NCBI GenBank assembly: GCA_038148895.1
Contig: JBBVGQ010000001.1
Direction: 5' to 3' (one strand)
DNA length: 64,000 bases
DNA from: Tamlana sp038148895
Lineage (GTDB): Bacteria > Bacteroidota > Bacteroidia > Flavobacteriales > Flavobacteriaceae
Shown: positions 1 to 7,053 of the stretch, piece after piece
Layout of the letters: the number at the start of each line of letters is the position of its first letter
Numbering within the stretch: position 1 is the first letter of the stretch
Translations under genes and position numbers: made by a program
The notes under the pieces: generated by a model
What the model was told of the DNA's origin: nothing
What the model saw: only the letters and a program-made list of their open reading frames with translations
Databases searched by the model: none

Positions 1-2
1 TT

Positions 3-170
3 CACATTAATATGAGCAAGCCATCTCCACTCCTTTATTTGGGTGGCTTTTTGGGGGCACTTGCCATAATTGCCTTTATCGTAGAATTGGTACTTATTGT
101 TATTGCAAGCTTAAAAGCCCGAGAAGGCGAAGTTTATAAATATCCTTTAACCATTAATTTTTTAAAATAA
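3..170 (+). CDS. DUF4870 domain-containing membrane protein (3' end only)
   Basis: An open frame enters from the left edge and stops at a TAA at 168-170. It encodes the last ~55 residues of a protein. The visible part has one hydrophobic segment followed by a charged turn and the ending YKYPLTINFLK, which matches the usual C-terminus of DUF4870/TIC20-like small membrane proteins. No start codon is visible, so the gene is partial. In this phylum DUF4870, PadR and PspC genes often sit together, which fits the next two genes. The function of DUF4870 proteins is not established. Confidence 0.75.
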   Translation, partial: HINMSKPSPLLYLGGFLGALAIIAFIVELVLIVIASLKAREGEVYKYPLTINFLK

Positions 171-180
171 CATGAATGGA

Positions 181-283
181 GTTGCGCACCGCGTTAGGGA
201 TTGTAGTGGAAAGCCCACAGGGAGGCACGACCGAGGACTTGTAGCGGAAAGCCCGGCGACGACCCAAGGAGGCGCAACGCCCA
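181..283. repeat. GC-rich intergenic repeat-like element
   Basis: This non-coding block is clearly richer in G and C than the DNA around it. It contains the 16-mer TTGTAGTGGAAAGCCC at 201-216 and a one-mismatch copy at 239-254, each followed by a GGAGGC block. Its outer ends carry an inverted repeat, GTTGCGC at 181-187 and GCGCAAC at 272-278. I recall similar blocks between genes in other flavobacteria, but that is memory and was not checked here. It has no open frame and no recognisable RNA family. Confidence 0.5.
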
Positions 284-370
284 GAACATAATTAGAATTA
301 AAATTTCATCAAAATAATCATCAAATCAATCAAAAAATGAACAGTTTCACCATATTAAACGCATGATACT

Positions 371-712
371 ATGAAGATAGAAAACACAAAGGCACAAATG
401 CGAAAAGGCGTTTTAGAATTCTGCATACTCTCGGTATTGAAAGATAACGACGCGTATGTTGCAGAAATCTTAGATACGCTAAAAGACGCAAAATTGCTTG
501 TGGTTGAAGGCACCATTTACCCGTTACTTACGCGGCTAAAAAACGCTGGACTATTGAACTACAGATGGGAAGAAAGTACCTCTGGACCTCCAAGAAAGTA
601 TTACGGATTGACCGAAACAGGCAAATTATTTTTAAACGAATTAGATACTACTTGGAACGAATTACGTAACGCAGTAAACATTGTAACAAGCCAAAAAACA
701 ACAAAAAAATGA
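371..712 (+). CDS. PadR family transcriptional regulator
   Basis: This 113-residue protein has the PadR winged-helix pattern. After an N-terminal helix beginning RKGVLEFCILSVL come the recognition region EGTIYPLLTRLKNAGLL and the wing GPPRKYYGLTETG (about residues 46-82). It lacks the long C-terminal dimerisation domain, so it belongs to the short (s2-like) PadR group. Its stop codon overlaps the start of the PspC gene in an ATGA arrangement (709-712), so the two are translationally coupled. Such pairs are usually autoregulated and tied to envelope stress or membrane-active compounds. The ligand cannot be told from sequence. Confidence 0.9.
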   Translation: MKIENTKAQMRKGVLEFCILSVLKDNDAYVAEILDTLKDAKLLVVEGTIYPLLTRLKNAGLLNYRWEESTSGPPRKYYGLTETGKLFLNELDTTWNELRNAVNIVTSQKTTKK

Positions 713-2496
713 ATAAAACAGTCAACATAAATTTAGCCGGTATATTTTTTCATATTGATGAAGATGCATACCAAAAATTACAGCGCTATCTTGAGGCTAT
801 AAAACGTTCATTTACAGACTCTCAAGGTCGTTCTGAAATTATAGCAGATATTGAAGCACGTATTGCCGAGCTTTTTAACGAACGCGTTCAGAACAACAAA
901 CAAGTTATTCGCCTGAAGGAAGTAGACGAAATCATTTCCGTAATGGGGCAACCTGAAGATTATTTGGTTGATGACGAAATTTTTGAGGATGAACCAAGCA
1001 CTTCATACTCAAAAAAATCTTCCACATCCAGAAAATTATACAGAGACACCGACAACTCCTATATAGGCGGAGTTTCATCAGGTTTGGCACACTATTTTGG
1101 CATTGATGCCATTTGGATTCGCTTAGCTTGGATTCTATTGGTATTTGGTGCCGGAACAGGTGTATTGCTTTATATTTTACTTTGGATTTTGGTTCCCGAA
1201 GCTAAAACAACTGCCGAAAAACTGATGATGACGGGAGAACCTGTTAACATTAGCAACATCGAAAAAAAAATAAAAGACGGTTTTGATTCTGTAACCGAAA
1301 CGGTAAGCGACGTTGCTAAAAACGTGTCAGACTCAGTATCTAATGCGGCAAAAAAAGTAGATGTAAAAAAAAGCGCTAATTCCATAAAATCATCGTCAAG
1401 AACATTTTTTGACACGCTGGCAGACATTATAATGTTCTTCCTTCGTGTATTTGCAAAACTTGTTGGCGTATTTTTAATTTTTGTTGGAGCCTCGGCTTTA
1501 ATAGCTCTAATTATTGGCCTATTTTCTTTTGGGGTTGCTGACATTGTACATATTCCGGGGTTGGATATTGTTGAGATAGTAAACTCCAGTAGCGCGCCAC
1601 TTTGGCTAATATCCTTATTGGCATTTTTTGCAGTTGGCATACCATTCTTTTTCCTTTTTTACTTAGGATTGAAAATTCTAATCAACCACCTAAAATCTAT
1701 AGGTAATATTGCCAAATTCACTCTGTTGGGATTATGGTTTATGTCGATAATAGCCCTGATTGTGATTGGAATCCGTCAAGCCAGCGAGCATGCATTTACC
1801 GAAGCTTATATTGAAAAAGCAGAATTGCCGGTTATGGCCAATGACACATTAACCGTAAAAATGGTTAGTAATTCGAATTTGAGTTATGACTTTCAAAACA
1901 GAAGACATGACTTTAAAATAGCACATGACGAAAATGGAAATAAGGTTATTTATTTTCAAGATATAGACTTACTTGTAAAATCTACAACCGATTCAATTGC
2001 AAAAATTGTGATTGAAAAAAGTGCAGATGGCAGGGATTACGACACGGCTATTGAGCGGGCAAAAAACATAAATTACAAGTATGGATTTCAAAACAACATA
2101 TTATCACTAGATTCATATTTAACCACAAACCCTGAAAGTAAATTTAGCGACCAAAGCGTTAACGTTATTTTGTATCTGCCCGAAAACACCATATTATATC
2201 TAAATAACAGCACAAAACGCTACTTATATTACAGAAAATATGATGGTAATTTAGTTTCGTCAAAATACCTAAACCACCATGTTAAGATTCTTGATGAAGA
2301 CAGCGAATGTTTGGACTGCCCAGAAGAAGAATTTAGCATAAAAGTAAATACGCCTGGTTTAAAACTAGACGACAATGGTCTGGAAGTTCACGCTGAAGAT
2401 ACCCATCTTAAAATTGACAAAGAAGGTTTTCAAGCAGAATCTGAAGAAGTAAAAGTAAACATCAATTCAGATGGTGTTAAAATAGAATCGGAATAA
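709..2496 (+). CDS. PspC domain-containing membrane protein
   Basis: The protein has 595 residues. The N-terminal ~95 residues are a cytoplasmic helical region. A PspC domain at about 108-168 carries the family pattern YIGGVSSGLAHYFGID and a hydrophobic segment ending in LWILVPEA. Three or four further membrane segments follow between about 235 and 365. The C-terminal ~220 residues are hydrophilic and beta-rich, ending in short alternating repeats (GLKLDDNG, HLKIDKEG, VKVNINSDG). PspC proteins take part in envelope stress responses, and this long form with an upstream PadR gene is typical of Bacteroidota. It is probably co-transcribed with the GIN-domain lipoprotein 48 bases downstream. Confidence 0.9.
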   Translation: MNKTVNINLAGIFFHIDEDAYQKLQRYLEAIKRSFTDSQGRSEIIADIEARIAELFNERVQNNKQVIRLKEVDEIISVMGQPEDYLVDDEIFEDEPSTSYSKKSSTSRKLYRDTDNSYIGGVSSGLAHYFGIDAIWIRLAWILLVFGAGTGVLLYILLWILVPEAKTTAEKLMMTGEPVNISNIEKKIKDGFDSVTETVSDVAKNVSDSVSNAAKKVDVKKSANSIKSSSRTFFDTLADIIMFFLRVFAKLVGVFLIFVGASALIALIIGLFSFGVADIVHIPGLDIVEIVNSSSAPLWLISLLAFFAVGIPFFFLFYLGLKILINHLKSIGNIAKFTLLGLWFMSIIALIVIGIRQASEHAFTEAYIEKAELPVMANDTLTVKMVSNSNLSYDFQNRRHDFKIAHDENGNKVIYFQDIDLLVKSTTDSIAKIVIEKSADGRDYDTAIERAKNINYKYGFQNNILSLDSYLTTNPESKFSDQSVNVILYLPENTILYLNNSTKRYLYYRKYDGNLVSSKYLNHHVKILDEDSECLDCPEEEFSIKVNTPGLKLDDNGLEVHAEDTHLKIDKEGFQAESEEVKVNINSDGVKIESE

Positions 2497-2544
2497 TAAC
2501 CCATCATCAATCAAAATAAAAATCAAATCAAAAAACAAACAGTT

Positions 2545-3276
2545 ATGACAACATTAATCAAAATCATCGTAGCAACCATATTAAGCCTATCGCTTTTTTC
2601 ATGTAATTTCGATATCAACCTCAACTCAGGTGTGCGCGGAAATGGAGAAGTCATTACAACAGAAAGACCTGTAAATGAACCTTTTTCAACCATAAAAGTC
2701 AATGAAGGTCTCGATGTTTACCTTACACAGAGTGACAATGAAGGCATTAGCGTTGAGGCCGATGAAAACCTTCAGGACCTTATTCTTACTGAAATTGAAA
2801 ATGGGGTATTAAAAATCCATTGTAAAAAACAAATTGGCAATGCCACTTCCAAAAAGGTAAAGGTGAGCTTCAAGGACATCTCTAAAATCGAATCAACAAG
2901 TGGGAGCGATGTGTACGCAACAAACACCATTACCGCTGAAAAACTAGAATTAAAATCAACGAGCGGAAGCGATATGAATCTTGATGTAAACACGTCTATC
3001 TTAAAATGTGAATCAACAAGTGGGAGCGATATGCGTTTATCTGGAAAAACATCAAAACTTTTTGCCGAAGCCAACAGTGGCAGTGACATTAAAGCGGCCG
3101 ATTTAATAGCGGACTCCAGTGAAGTAAAAGCAACAAGTGGCGCCGATATTACGGTAAACACTAAAAATTCGTTAACCGCTAAAACAAGCAGTGGCGGAGA
3201 TATTTCATATTATGGAAACCCCAGCACGGTTGATAAAAACAAGGATGTATCTGGCGGACACATCAAGAGAAAATAA
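2545..3276 (+). CDS. Head GIN domain (DUF2807) lipoprotein
   Basis: This 243-residue protein has a lipoprotein signal peptide with the lipobox SLFSC, so it is probably anchored in the envelope. The rest is a DUF2807 domain: an N-terminal strand region (TIKVNEGLDVYLTQSD) followed by about six turns of a right-handed beta-helix. Each turn carries a TSGSD or SSGGD-like motif, and the DNA repeats with it (AACAAGTGGGAGCGAT recurs). The molecular role of these domains is unknown. Its place after PadR and PspC suggests an envelope-stress or adhesion function. A paralogue is encoded at 6207-7034. Confidence 0.88.
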   Translation: MTTLIKIIVATILSLSLFSCNFDINLNSGVRGNGEVITTERPVNEPFSTIKVNEGLDVYLTQSDNEGISVEADENLQDLILTEIENGVLKIHCKKQIGNATSKKVKVSFKDISKIESTSGSDVYATNTITAEKLELKSTSGSDMNLDVNTSILKCESTSGSDMRLSGKTSKLFAEANSGSDIKAADLIADSSEVKATSGADITVNTKNSLTAKTSSGGDISYYGNPSTVDKNKDVSGGHIKRK

Positions 3277-3292
3277 CACAAAACCAACCATT

Positions 3293-3332
3293 AAAAAAGG
3301 CTCCAAACACAAATGTTTGGAGCCTTTTATTT
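3293..3332. terminator. Bidirectional rho-independent terminator
   Basis: A perfect 10-base stem, GGCTCCAAAC (3299-3308) and GTTTGGAGCC (3315-3324), encloses a six-base loop. It has an A-rich flank on the left and a T-rich flank on the right. It lies between the converging DUF2807 and YceI genes and can serve both. Confidence 0.9.
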
Positions 3333-3350
3333 TATGAGTAAGCAAAGTGT

Positions 3351-3941
3351 TTAACTCTCTTCTTCTTGTACTACCAATTTAAACTCTATTTCAATTTCGT
3401 TATCTACCGAAATGAGTCCGAAAAATTTCTTGGGCGCCGTGATATGAAAATCGGTCAAACAAATATCAACATGGCCGTTTATGAACATATTGTCTTGTTC
3501 GTTCAAATTCACCGGGATAACGTATGGTCTTTTTACCCCAGCAATTTCAATATCTACAAAAACTTCAACATTGGTACTTTCTTCCAAGCTTTTAATCTCT
3601 TTTAAAACCAAATTAATTTGAGGATATTGATGAGATTTTAAAATATCTTGAAAGTCATTGTTTATCGCTTTTCCACCACAATCAAAACAGTTGTTATTTA
3701 AAACCAAAACGGTTTTGTTAAATACCATTTTACCATTTTCCAAATGATAGTTTACCGGAATCGGGTTTTTAAATTTGGTAACATTATAAATACATTTAAA
3801 GGTATTTACGTTGGTTGTTCCTTTTACAAACAAGGAACTTTCTGGCTCAATATTTACCTCTGTGCTAATAAAGAAATCATCCTTACTGGCAAAGGCCAGA
3901 GTAGCAATAACAAAGACAAAAAACAAACCTCGTTTCATCAC
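3351..3941 (-). CDS. YceI family protein (cysteine-containing variant)
   Basis: This 196-residue protein has an N-terminal signal peptide (FFVFVIATLAFAS). The body reads as a YceI-like lipocalin-type barrel: SSLFVKGTTNVNTFKC near the start, and VDICLTDFHITAPKKFFG then a strand ending IEIEFKLVV at the C-terminus. YceI proteins bind lipids or isoprenoids in the periplasm. This copy has several cysteines, including CIYN and NCFDCGG, that the paralogue at 5398-5982 lacks. It is separated from the porin gene by a terminator-like hairpin, so it may be transcribed on its own. Confidence 0.8.
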   Translation of the reverse strand: MMKRGLFFVFVIATLAFASKDDFFISTEVNIEPESSLFVKGTTNVNTFKCIYNVTKFKNPIPVNYHLENGKMVFNKTVLVLNNNCFDCGGKAINNDFQDILKSHQYPQINLVLKEIKSLEESTNVEVFVDIEIAGVKRPYVIPVNLNEQDNMFINGHVDICLTDFHITAPKKFFGLISVDNEIEIEFKLVVQEEES

Positions 3942-3978
3942 CCAATATTTATAATGTTTCTATACTATAAAATTAAAA

Positions 3979-4045
3979 AAACAAGTCTCAAAGTGCAATT
4001 TTAGGGATCATTATTTTATTTATTGGCGCACTAAGAGACTTGTTT
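3979..4045 (-). terminator. Long-loop terminator after the porin gene
   Basis: Arms AAACAAGTCTC (3979-3989) and GAGACTTGTTT (4035-4045) pair perfectly. After a 2x2 internal loop the pairing continues with AGTGC and GCACT. The central loop is about 31 bases. Read on the minus strand, the stem is followed by a run of T, as expected for a terminator of the porin transcript. The long loop is unusual. Confidence 0.6.
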
Positions 4046-4064
4046 GTGTATTTTGGTTTAATAA

Positions 4065-5363
4065 CTAGAAGCTAATAACTGCTTCTACCATCAAACCGTT
4101 GAATTTACCATCATTCAAGATACTTGTTGATGGATAGCCATCATAGCTTTGAGTTACATATTCAACTTTAGCAAGGATGTTGTTGGTCATAAACCAGCCT
4201 GCACCCAATTGGAATCTATCTATATCAACATCTCCAAATGATTGTTCTGAAGACACTGTATTATAACGACCACCTATGTAAAAGTTTTCAGTATTACCAA
4301 ATCTATAAATTACTTCACCAGCCAATTGTGTTGTTTTACGGTCAGATGACTCAGCCATAGCACCACCGCTTGCAAGCTCAACAGTTCCGAAGAATTCCAA
4401 TCCTTGGTATTTCACGAAAGGGTTAATCATAATAGCAGTAATTCTATTTGTGAAACCTGGATCAAAACGACCAGATCTAAAAGGACTACTTGCTCCTGCA
4501 TCAACATCTTCCATTACAAAGTAGTATCTAGAACCTGCACGGTCTGCAGTATATAGGTAGTTTCTTGGAACATAACCAGTATTTAAAACAGATCCTGTCA
4601 ATCTGAATCTAAAGTCATCTGTTATTTGTTTGTCATAACCAAGTTTTGCCAATAAAGATGCTCCACCTGTTTTATCATTTGATCCATTTGCAACTGACTG
4701 ATTTAATTTACCATTTGCAACTCCAATCATAGCCAAAACACCACATTCACCTCGGTAGTAAACTTCACCACCAACTTCAGTTGTAAAGGCATCCATAATC
4801 AAGTTACCTACAAATGGGTTATAGATGGCTTGGGCGTTATCAGTTCTTCTAAAATGGGCATCACCGTAGTTGTTTTCCATGTGTCCAATTTTAATGGTTA
4901 CATTATCCATTAAATCAGACAATAAACCCTCGCTAATAAAGTCTAAATTGTCAATTTGGAAATAACCACCTTTTACATAAGGTTCTGGGTGGTGACGAGA
5001 TGACAAATAAGTTCTTAAGTGCATTCTTACACCTTTGGCCAACGCTACATCTAAATCTAAATTGGCAGTTGCTAAGTTAAAGTTAGAACCTATGCTTTTT
5101 AATGCCATTACTGTACCTGCATCTATATCACTTTGAGCTACACCATTTTCATGATCTAATGCTTGATATTGAAGGGTTGATGAACCACCAACGCGTACCT
5201 TAACTCCGTCAAACGTAGATACGGTATCTTTTGGGGCTTCAAATACATTTACGCCATTTTTATCTGGCTGCCTGTAATTGTCTAAGTTTCTGTTCTGAGC
5301 ATAAAAACTCAGGCCAGTAAATAAAGCTATTGCTAAAATTGAATGTTTAAATATTGTTTTCAT
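4065..5363 (-). CDS. Putative outer-membrane beta-barrel porin
   Basis: The 432-residue protein has a clear signal peptide (FKHSILAIALFTGLSFYAQ). The remainder alternates polar and aromatic residues in beta-strand fashion and ends in a terminal phenylalanine (VEAVISF), the usual signature of an outer-membrane barrel. It resembles the porin-like or phosphate-selective-porin-like proteins of flavobacteria, but I cannot name the substrate. It starts 34 bases after the YceI gene 5398-5982 on the same strand, so the two probably form an operon transcribed from the promoter upstream of that gene. Confidence 0.6.
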   Translation of the reverse strand: MKTIFKHSILAIALFTGLSFYAQNRNLDNYRQPDKNGVNVFEAPKDTVSTFDGVKVRVGGSSTLQYQALDHENGVAQSDIDAGTVMALKSIGSNFNLATANLDLDVALAKGVRMHLRTYLSSRHHPEPYVKGGYFQIDNLDFISEGLLSDLMDNVTIKIGHMENNYGDAHFRRTDNAQAIYNPFVGNLIMDAFTTEVGGEVYYRGECGVLAMIGVANGKLNQSVANGSNDKTGGASLLAKLGYDKQITDDFRFRLTGSVLNTGYVPRNYLYTADRAGSRYYFVMEDVDAGASSPFRSGRFDPGFTNRITAIMINPFVKYQGLEFFGTVELASGGAMAESSDRKTTQLAGEVIYRFGNTENFYIGGRYNTVSSEQSFGDVDIDRFQLGAGWFMTNNILAKVEYVTQSYDGYPSTSILNDGKFNGLMVEAVISF

Positions 5364-5397
5364 GATTTTTAATTTTTATTGTTTGTTAATTTGGTTT

Positions 5398-5982
5398 TTA
5401 TTTAAATACTGTTGTAAATTCAATTGTTATATCGTCTCCTGTGGTAATGGTACCGAATAGGGCCTTGGGTGGGTCTATGTTAAAATCGGTCATTTTAATT
5501 TTTTTATCTCCCGAAATTTTAATTTTTGACCCCACTAAATTCATCTCAAAATCGAGCGAAATGCTTTTTTTGGTGCCTACTATGGTAAGGTTTCCCATTG
5601 TTTTTACTGAAAAAGCTCCATTTCCTTTCGCAACAACGTCCTTTACTTCGGTAAGTTGAAACGAAATGTTTTTATGGTCATCAGTTTTTAATGCTTTATA
5701 AGTGTTTTTGTCCATTGAGGATTTTCCACTTTTCAAGCTCTCTGCAACTATAGATACTGAAAGGCTCTCAATTTTTCCTGCCTCAATATCTGAAAAGTTA
5801 ATTTTACCACTTTGCTGTTCTGCTGTAACATGCCAATCGTGCAAACTTGAAGTACCCAAAACCTTTAGAGAGGACTCTGGGTTGTTCAATTTAAACTCCT
5901 GTGCTTGGGTTAAATTGACCGAAATTGCCAAAAAAGCAAGTATGGTTAAAATTGGTTCGTTTATTTTTCTAATAATGCTCAT
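5398..5982 (-). CDS. YceI family protein
   Basis: This 194-residue protein has an N-terminal signal peptide (about 28 residues, ending AQEF). The YceI pattern is plain: SSLKVLGTSSLHDWHVTAEQ at the first strands, then GNLTIVGTKKSISLDFEMN, and a C-terminal KIKMTDFNIDPPKALFG. The family forms a periplasmic barrel that binds polyisoprenoid-like lipids. The protein is likely co-expressed with the porin directly downstream. A consensus -7 element lies 40 bases before the start. Confidence 0.9.
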   Translation of the reverse strand: MSIIRKINEPILTILAFLAISVNLTQAQEFKLNNPESSLKVLGTSSLHDWHVTAEQQSGKINFSDIEAGKIESLSVSIVAESLKSGKSSMDKNTYKALKTDDHKNISFQLTEVKDVVAKGNGAFSVKTMGNLTIVGTKKSISLDFEMNLVGSKIKISGDKKIKMTDFNIDPPKALFGTITTGDDITIEFTTVFK

Positions 5983-6021
5983 TTCAAATTCATTTATTAA
6001 TTATAATGCAAAGTTCGACAC

Positions 6022-6029
6022 CAAACGTA
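6022..6029 (-). promoter_or_regulatory. -7 promoter element upstream of yceI
   Basis: On the minus strand this reads TACGTTTG, a perfect match to the Bacteroidota -7 consensus TAnnTTTG. It lies about 40 bases before the start at 5982, leaving a leader of ~34 bases. I see no good TTTG at the expected -33 position. Confidence 0.45.
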
Positions 6030-6129
6030 ATAAAGAATATGATTTTTGTCATAGATTAAACAATGTTTCAAAAAAGCAACAAGATATAAGAAAATATTTA
6101 CGTTTTTGGAACTAAAATAGTATTCATTA

Positions 6130-6162
6130 TTTGGCGTTTTGATTGTAAAGTGACTACTTTTA
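6130..6162 (+). promoter_or_regulatory. Promoter of the second DUF2807 gene
   Basis: TTTG at 6130-6133 and TACTTTTA at 6155-6162 (one mismatch to TAnnTTTG) are separated by 21 bases, close to the Bacteroidota promoter spacing. The predicted transcript would begin near 6170. That places the GTG at 6150 upstream of the message and supports the ATG at 6207 as the real start. Confidence 0.5.
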
Positions 6163-6206
6163 TGCAGAATGGGTCTAAATTTATAATGACCCTTGAATAT
6201 AAAAAT

Positions 6207-7034
6207 ATGAAAAATTATTTACTAAGTTTATTGCTGCTGCTAGTAATTAACTCCATTACAGCACAAGAAAAGGTTAAAGGCAATAGAAATGTTACCAAGC
6301 AAATAACTGACATAAATGCATTTCACACCATTGCTTTGGATGAAGATTTTGACATTGAAATTATTTTTAACAATAATCCTACTGTTGAAATTGAAACCGA
6401 TGAAAACCTACATGAGTTTATTAAATTTCAAGTTATTGATAGCGTGCTTACCTTTAACAATAAAGCAAAGATAACTTCAAAAAAAGCATTGAACATTAAG
6501 GTCGGTTATAACAATGCATTAAAATCAATTAAAACTACTGATGAAGCTGAAATTCTGGCATTGGCAACCATGGATTTACCTAGCTTGAAGGTGAATGCAA
6601 AAGGTTCTTCAAAAATAGGCCTTACGGTTCAAACTCCTAATTTTGACTTTGAAGCGGACGATAAATCCAAGGTTAAACTAAACGTAACAAGTGAAAACTG
6701 CTCTATTCATATGAGCGGAAATAGTAAGCTTGAAGCCTTGATAAACACACCAAACTTTATGGCTACGCTGTATCAACGCGGAAATGCCATAATAGAAGGC
6801 TCTTGCGACTTAGCCAAAATAGATTTGGATAACAGTTCACTGTTTAACGGTAAGAACTTCACCATAAATTCTTGTGATGTTACCTGCAATATTGGTAGTG
6901 ATGCCTACCTTGAAGTGATGGAAAATATAACCATTGAGGCTTCGGGAAACAGCAGTATTTATCTGTACGAAAACCCGAAAATCTTGATTAACAAAATGAC
7001 GGACACGTCAAAACTTCAGAAAAAAGTAAAATAA
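6207..7034 (+). CDS. DUF2807 (GIN) domain secreted protein
   Basis: From the ATG at 6207 the product has 275 residues and begins with a clean signal peptide (MKNYLLSLLLLLVINSITAQ). The frame is open upstream to a GTG at 6150, but that start would bury the signal peptide and overlaps the predicted promoter. The mature part is a DUF2807 domain with beta-helix turns, opening with the ITDINAFHTIALDEDFDIEI strand pair. It lacks the TSGSD repeats and the lipobox of its paralogue at 2545-3276. Function is unknown. It converges with the M1 peptidase gene, leaving only 19 bases between stops. Confidence 0.82.
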   Translation: MKNYLLSLLLLLVINSITAQEKVKGNRNVTKQITDINAFHTIALDEDFDIEIIFNNNPTVEIETDENLHEFIKFQVIDSVLTFNNKAKITSKKALNIKVGYNNALKSIKTTDEAEILALATMDLPSLKVNAKGSSKIGLTVQTPNFDFEADDKSKVKLNVTSENCSIHMSGNSKLEALINTPNFMATLYQRGNAIIEGSCDLAKIDLDNSSLFNGKNFTINSCDVTCNIGSDAYLEVMENITIEASGNSSIYLYENPKILINKMTDTSKLQKKVK

Positions 7035-7053
7035 GTTTTTCGAAAATTAAAAA

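Noticed and set aside
1170..1640. Minus-strand open frame of 156 codons
   Set aside because: It is the antisense shadow of the PspC gene, with no signal, motif or promoter.
2880..3200. Repeated units that could suggest a CRISPR-like or tandem repeat array
   Set aside because: They are codons of the TSGSD beta-helix turns in a coding gene. There are no spacers.
6150..6206. Longer start (GTG at 6150) for the DUF2807 protein
   Set aside because: It would put 19 mostly polar residues before an intact signal peptide and overlaps the predicted promoter. ATG at 6207 is better.
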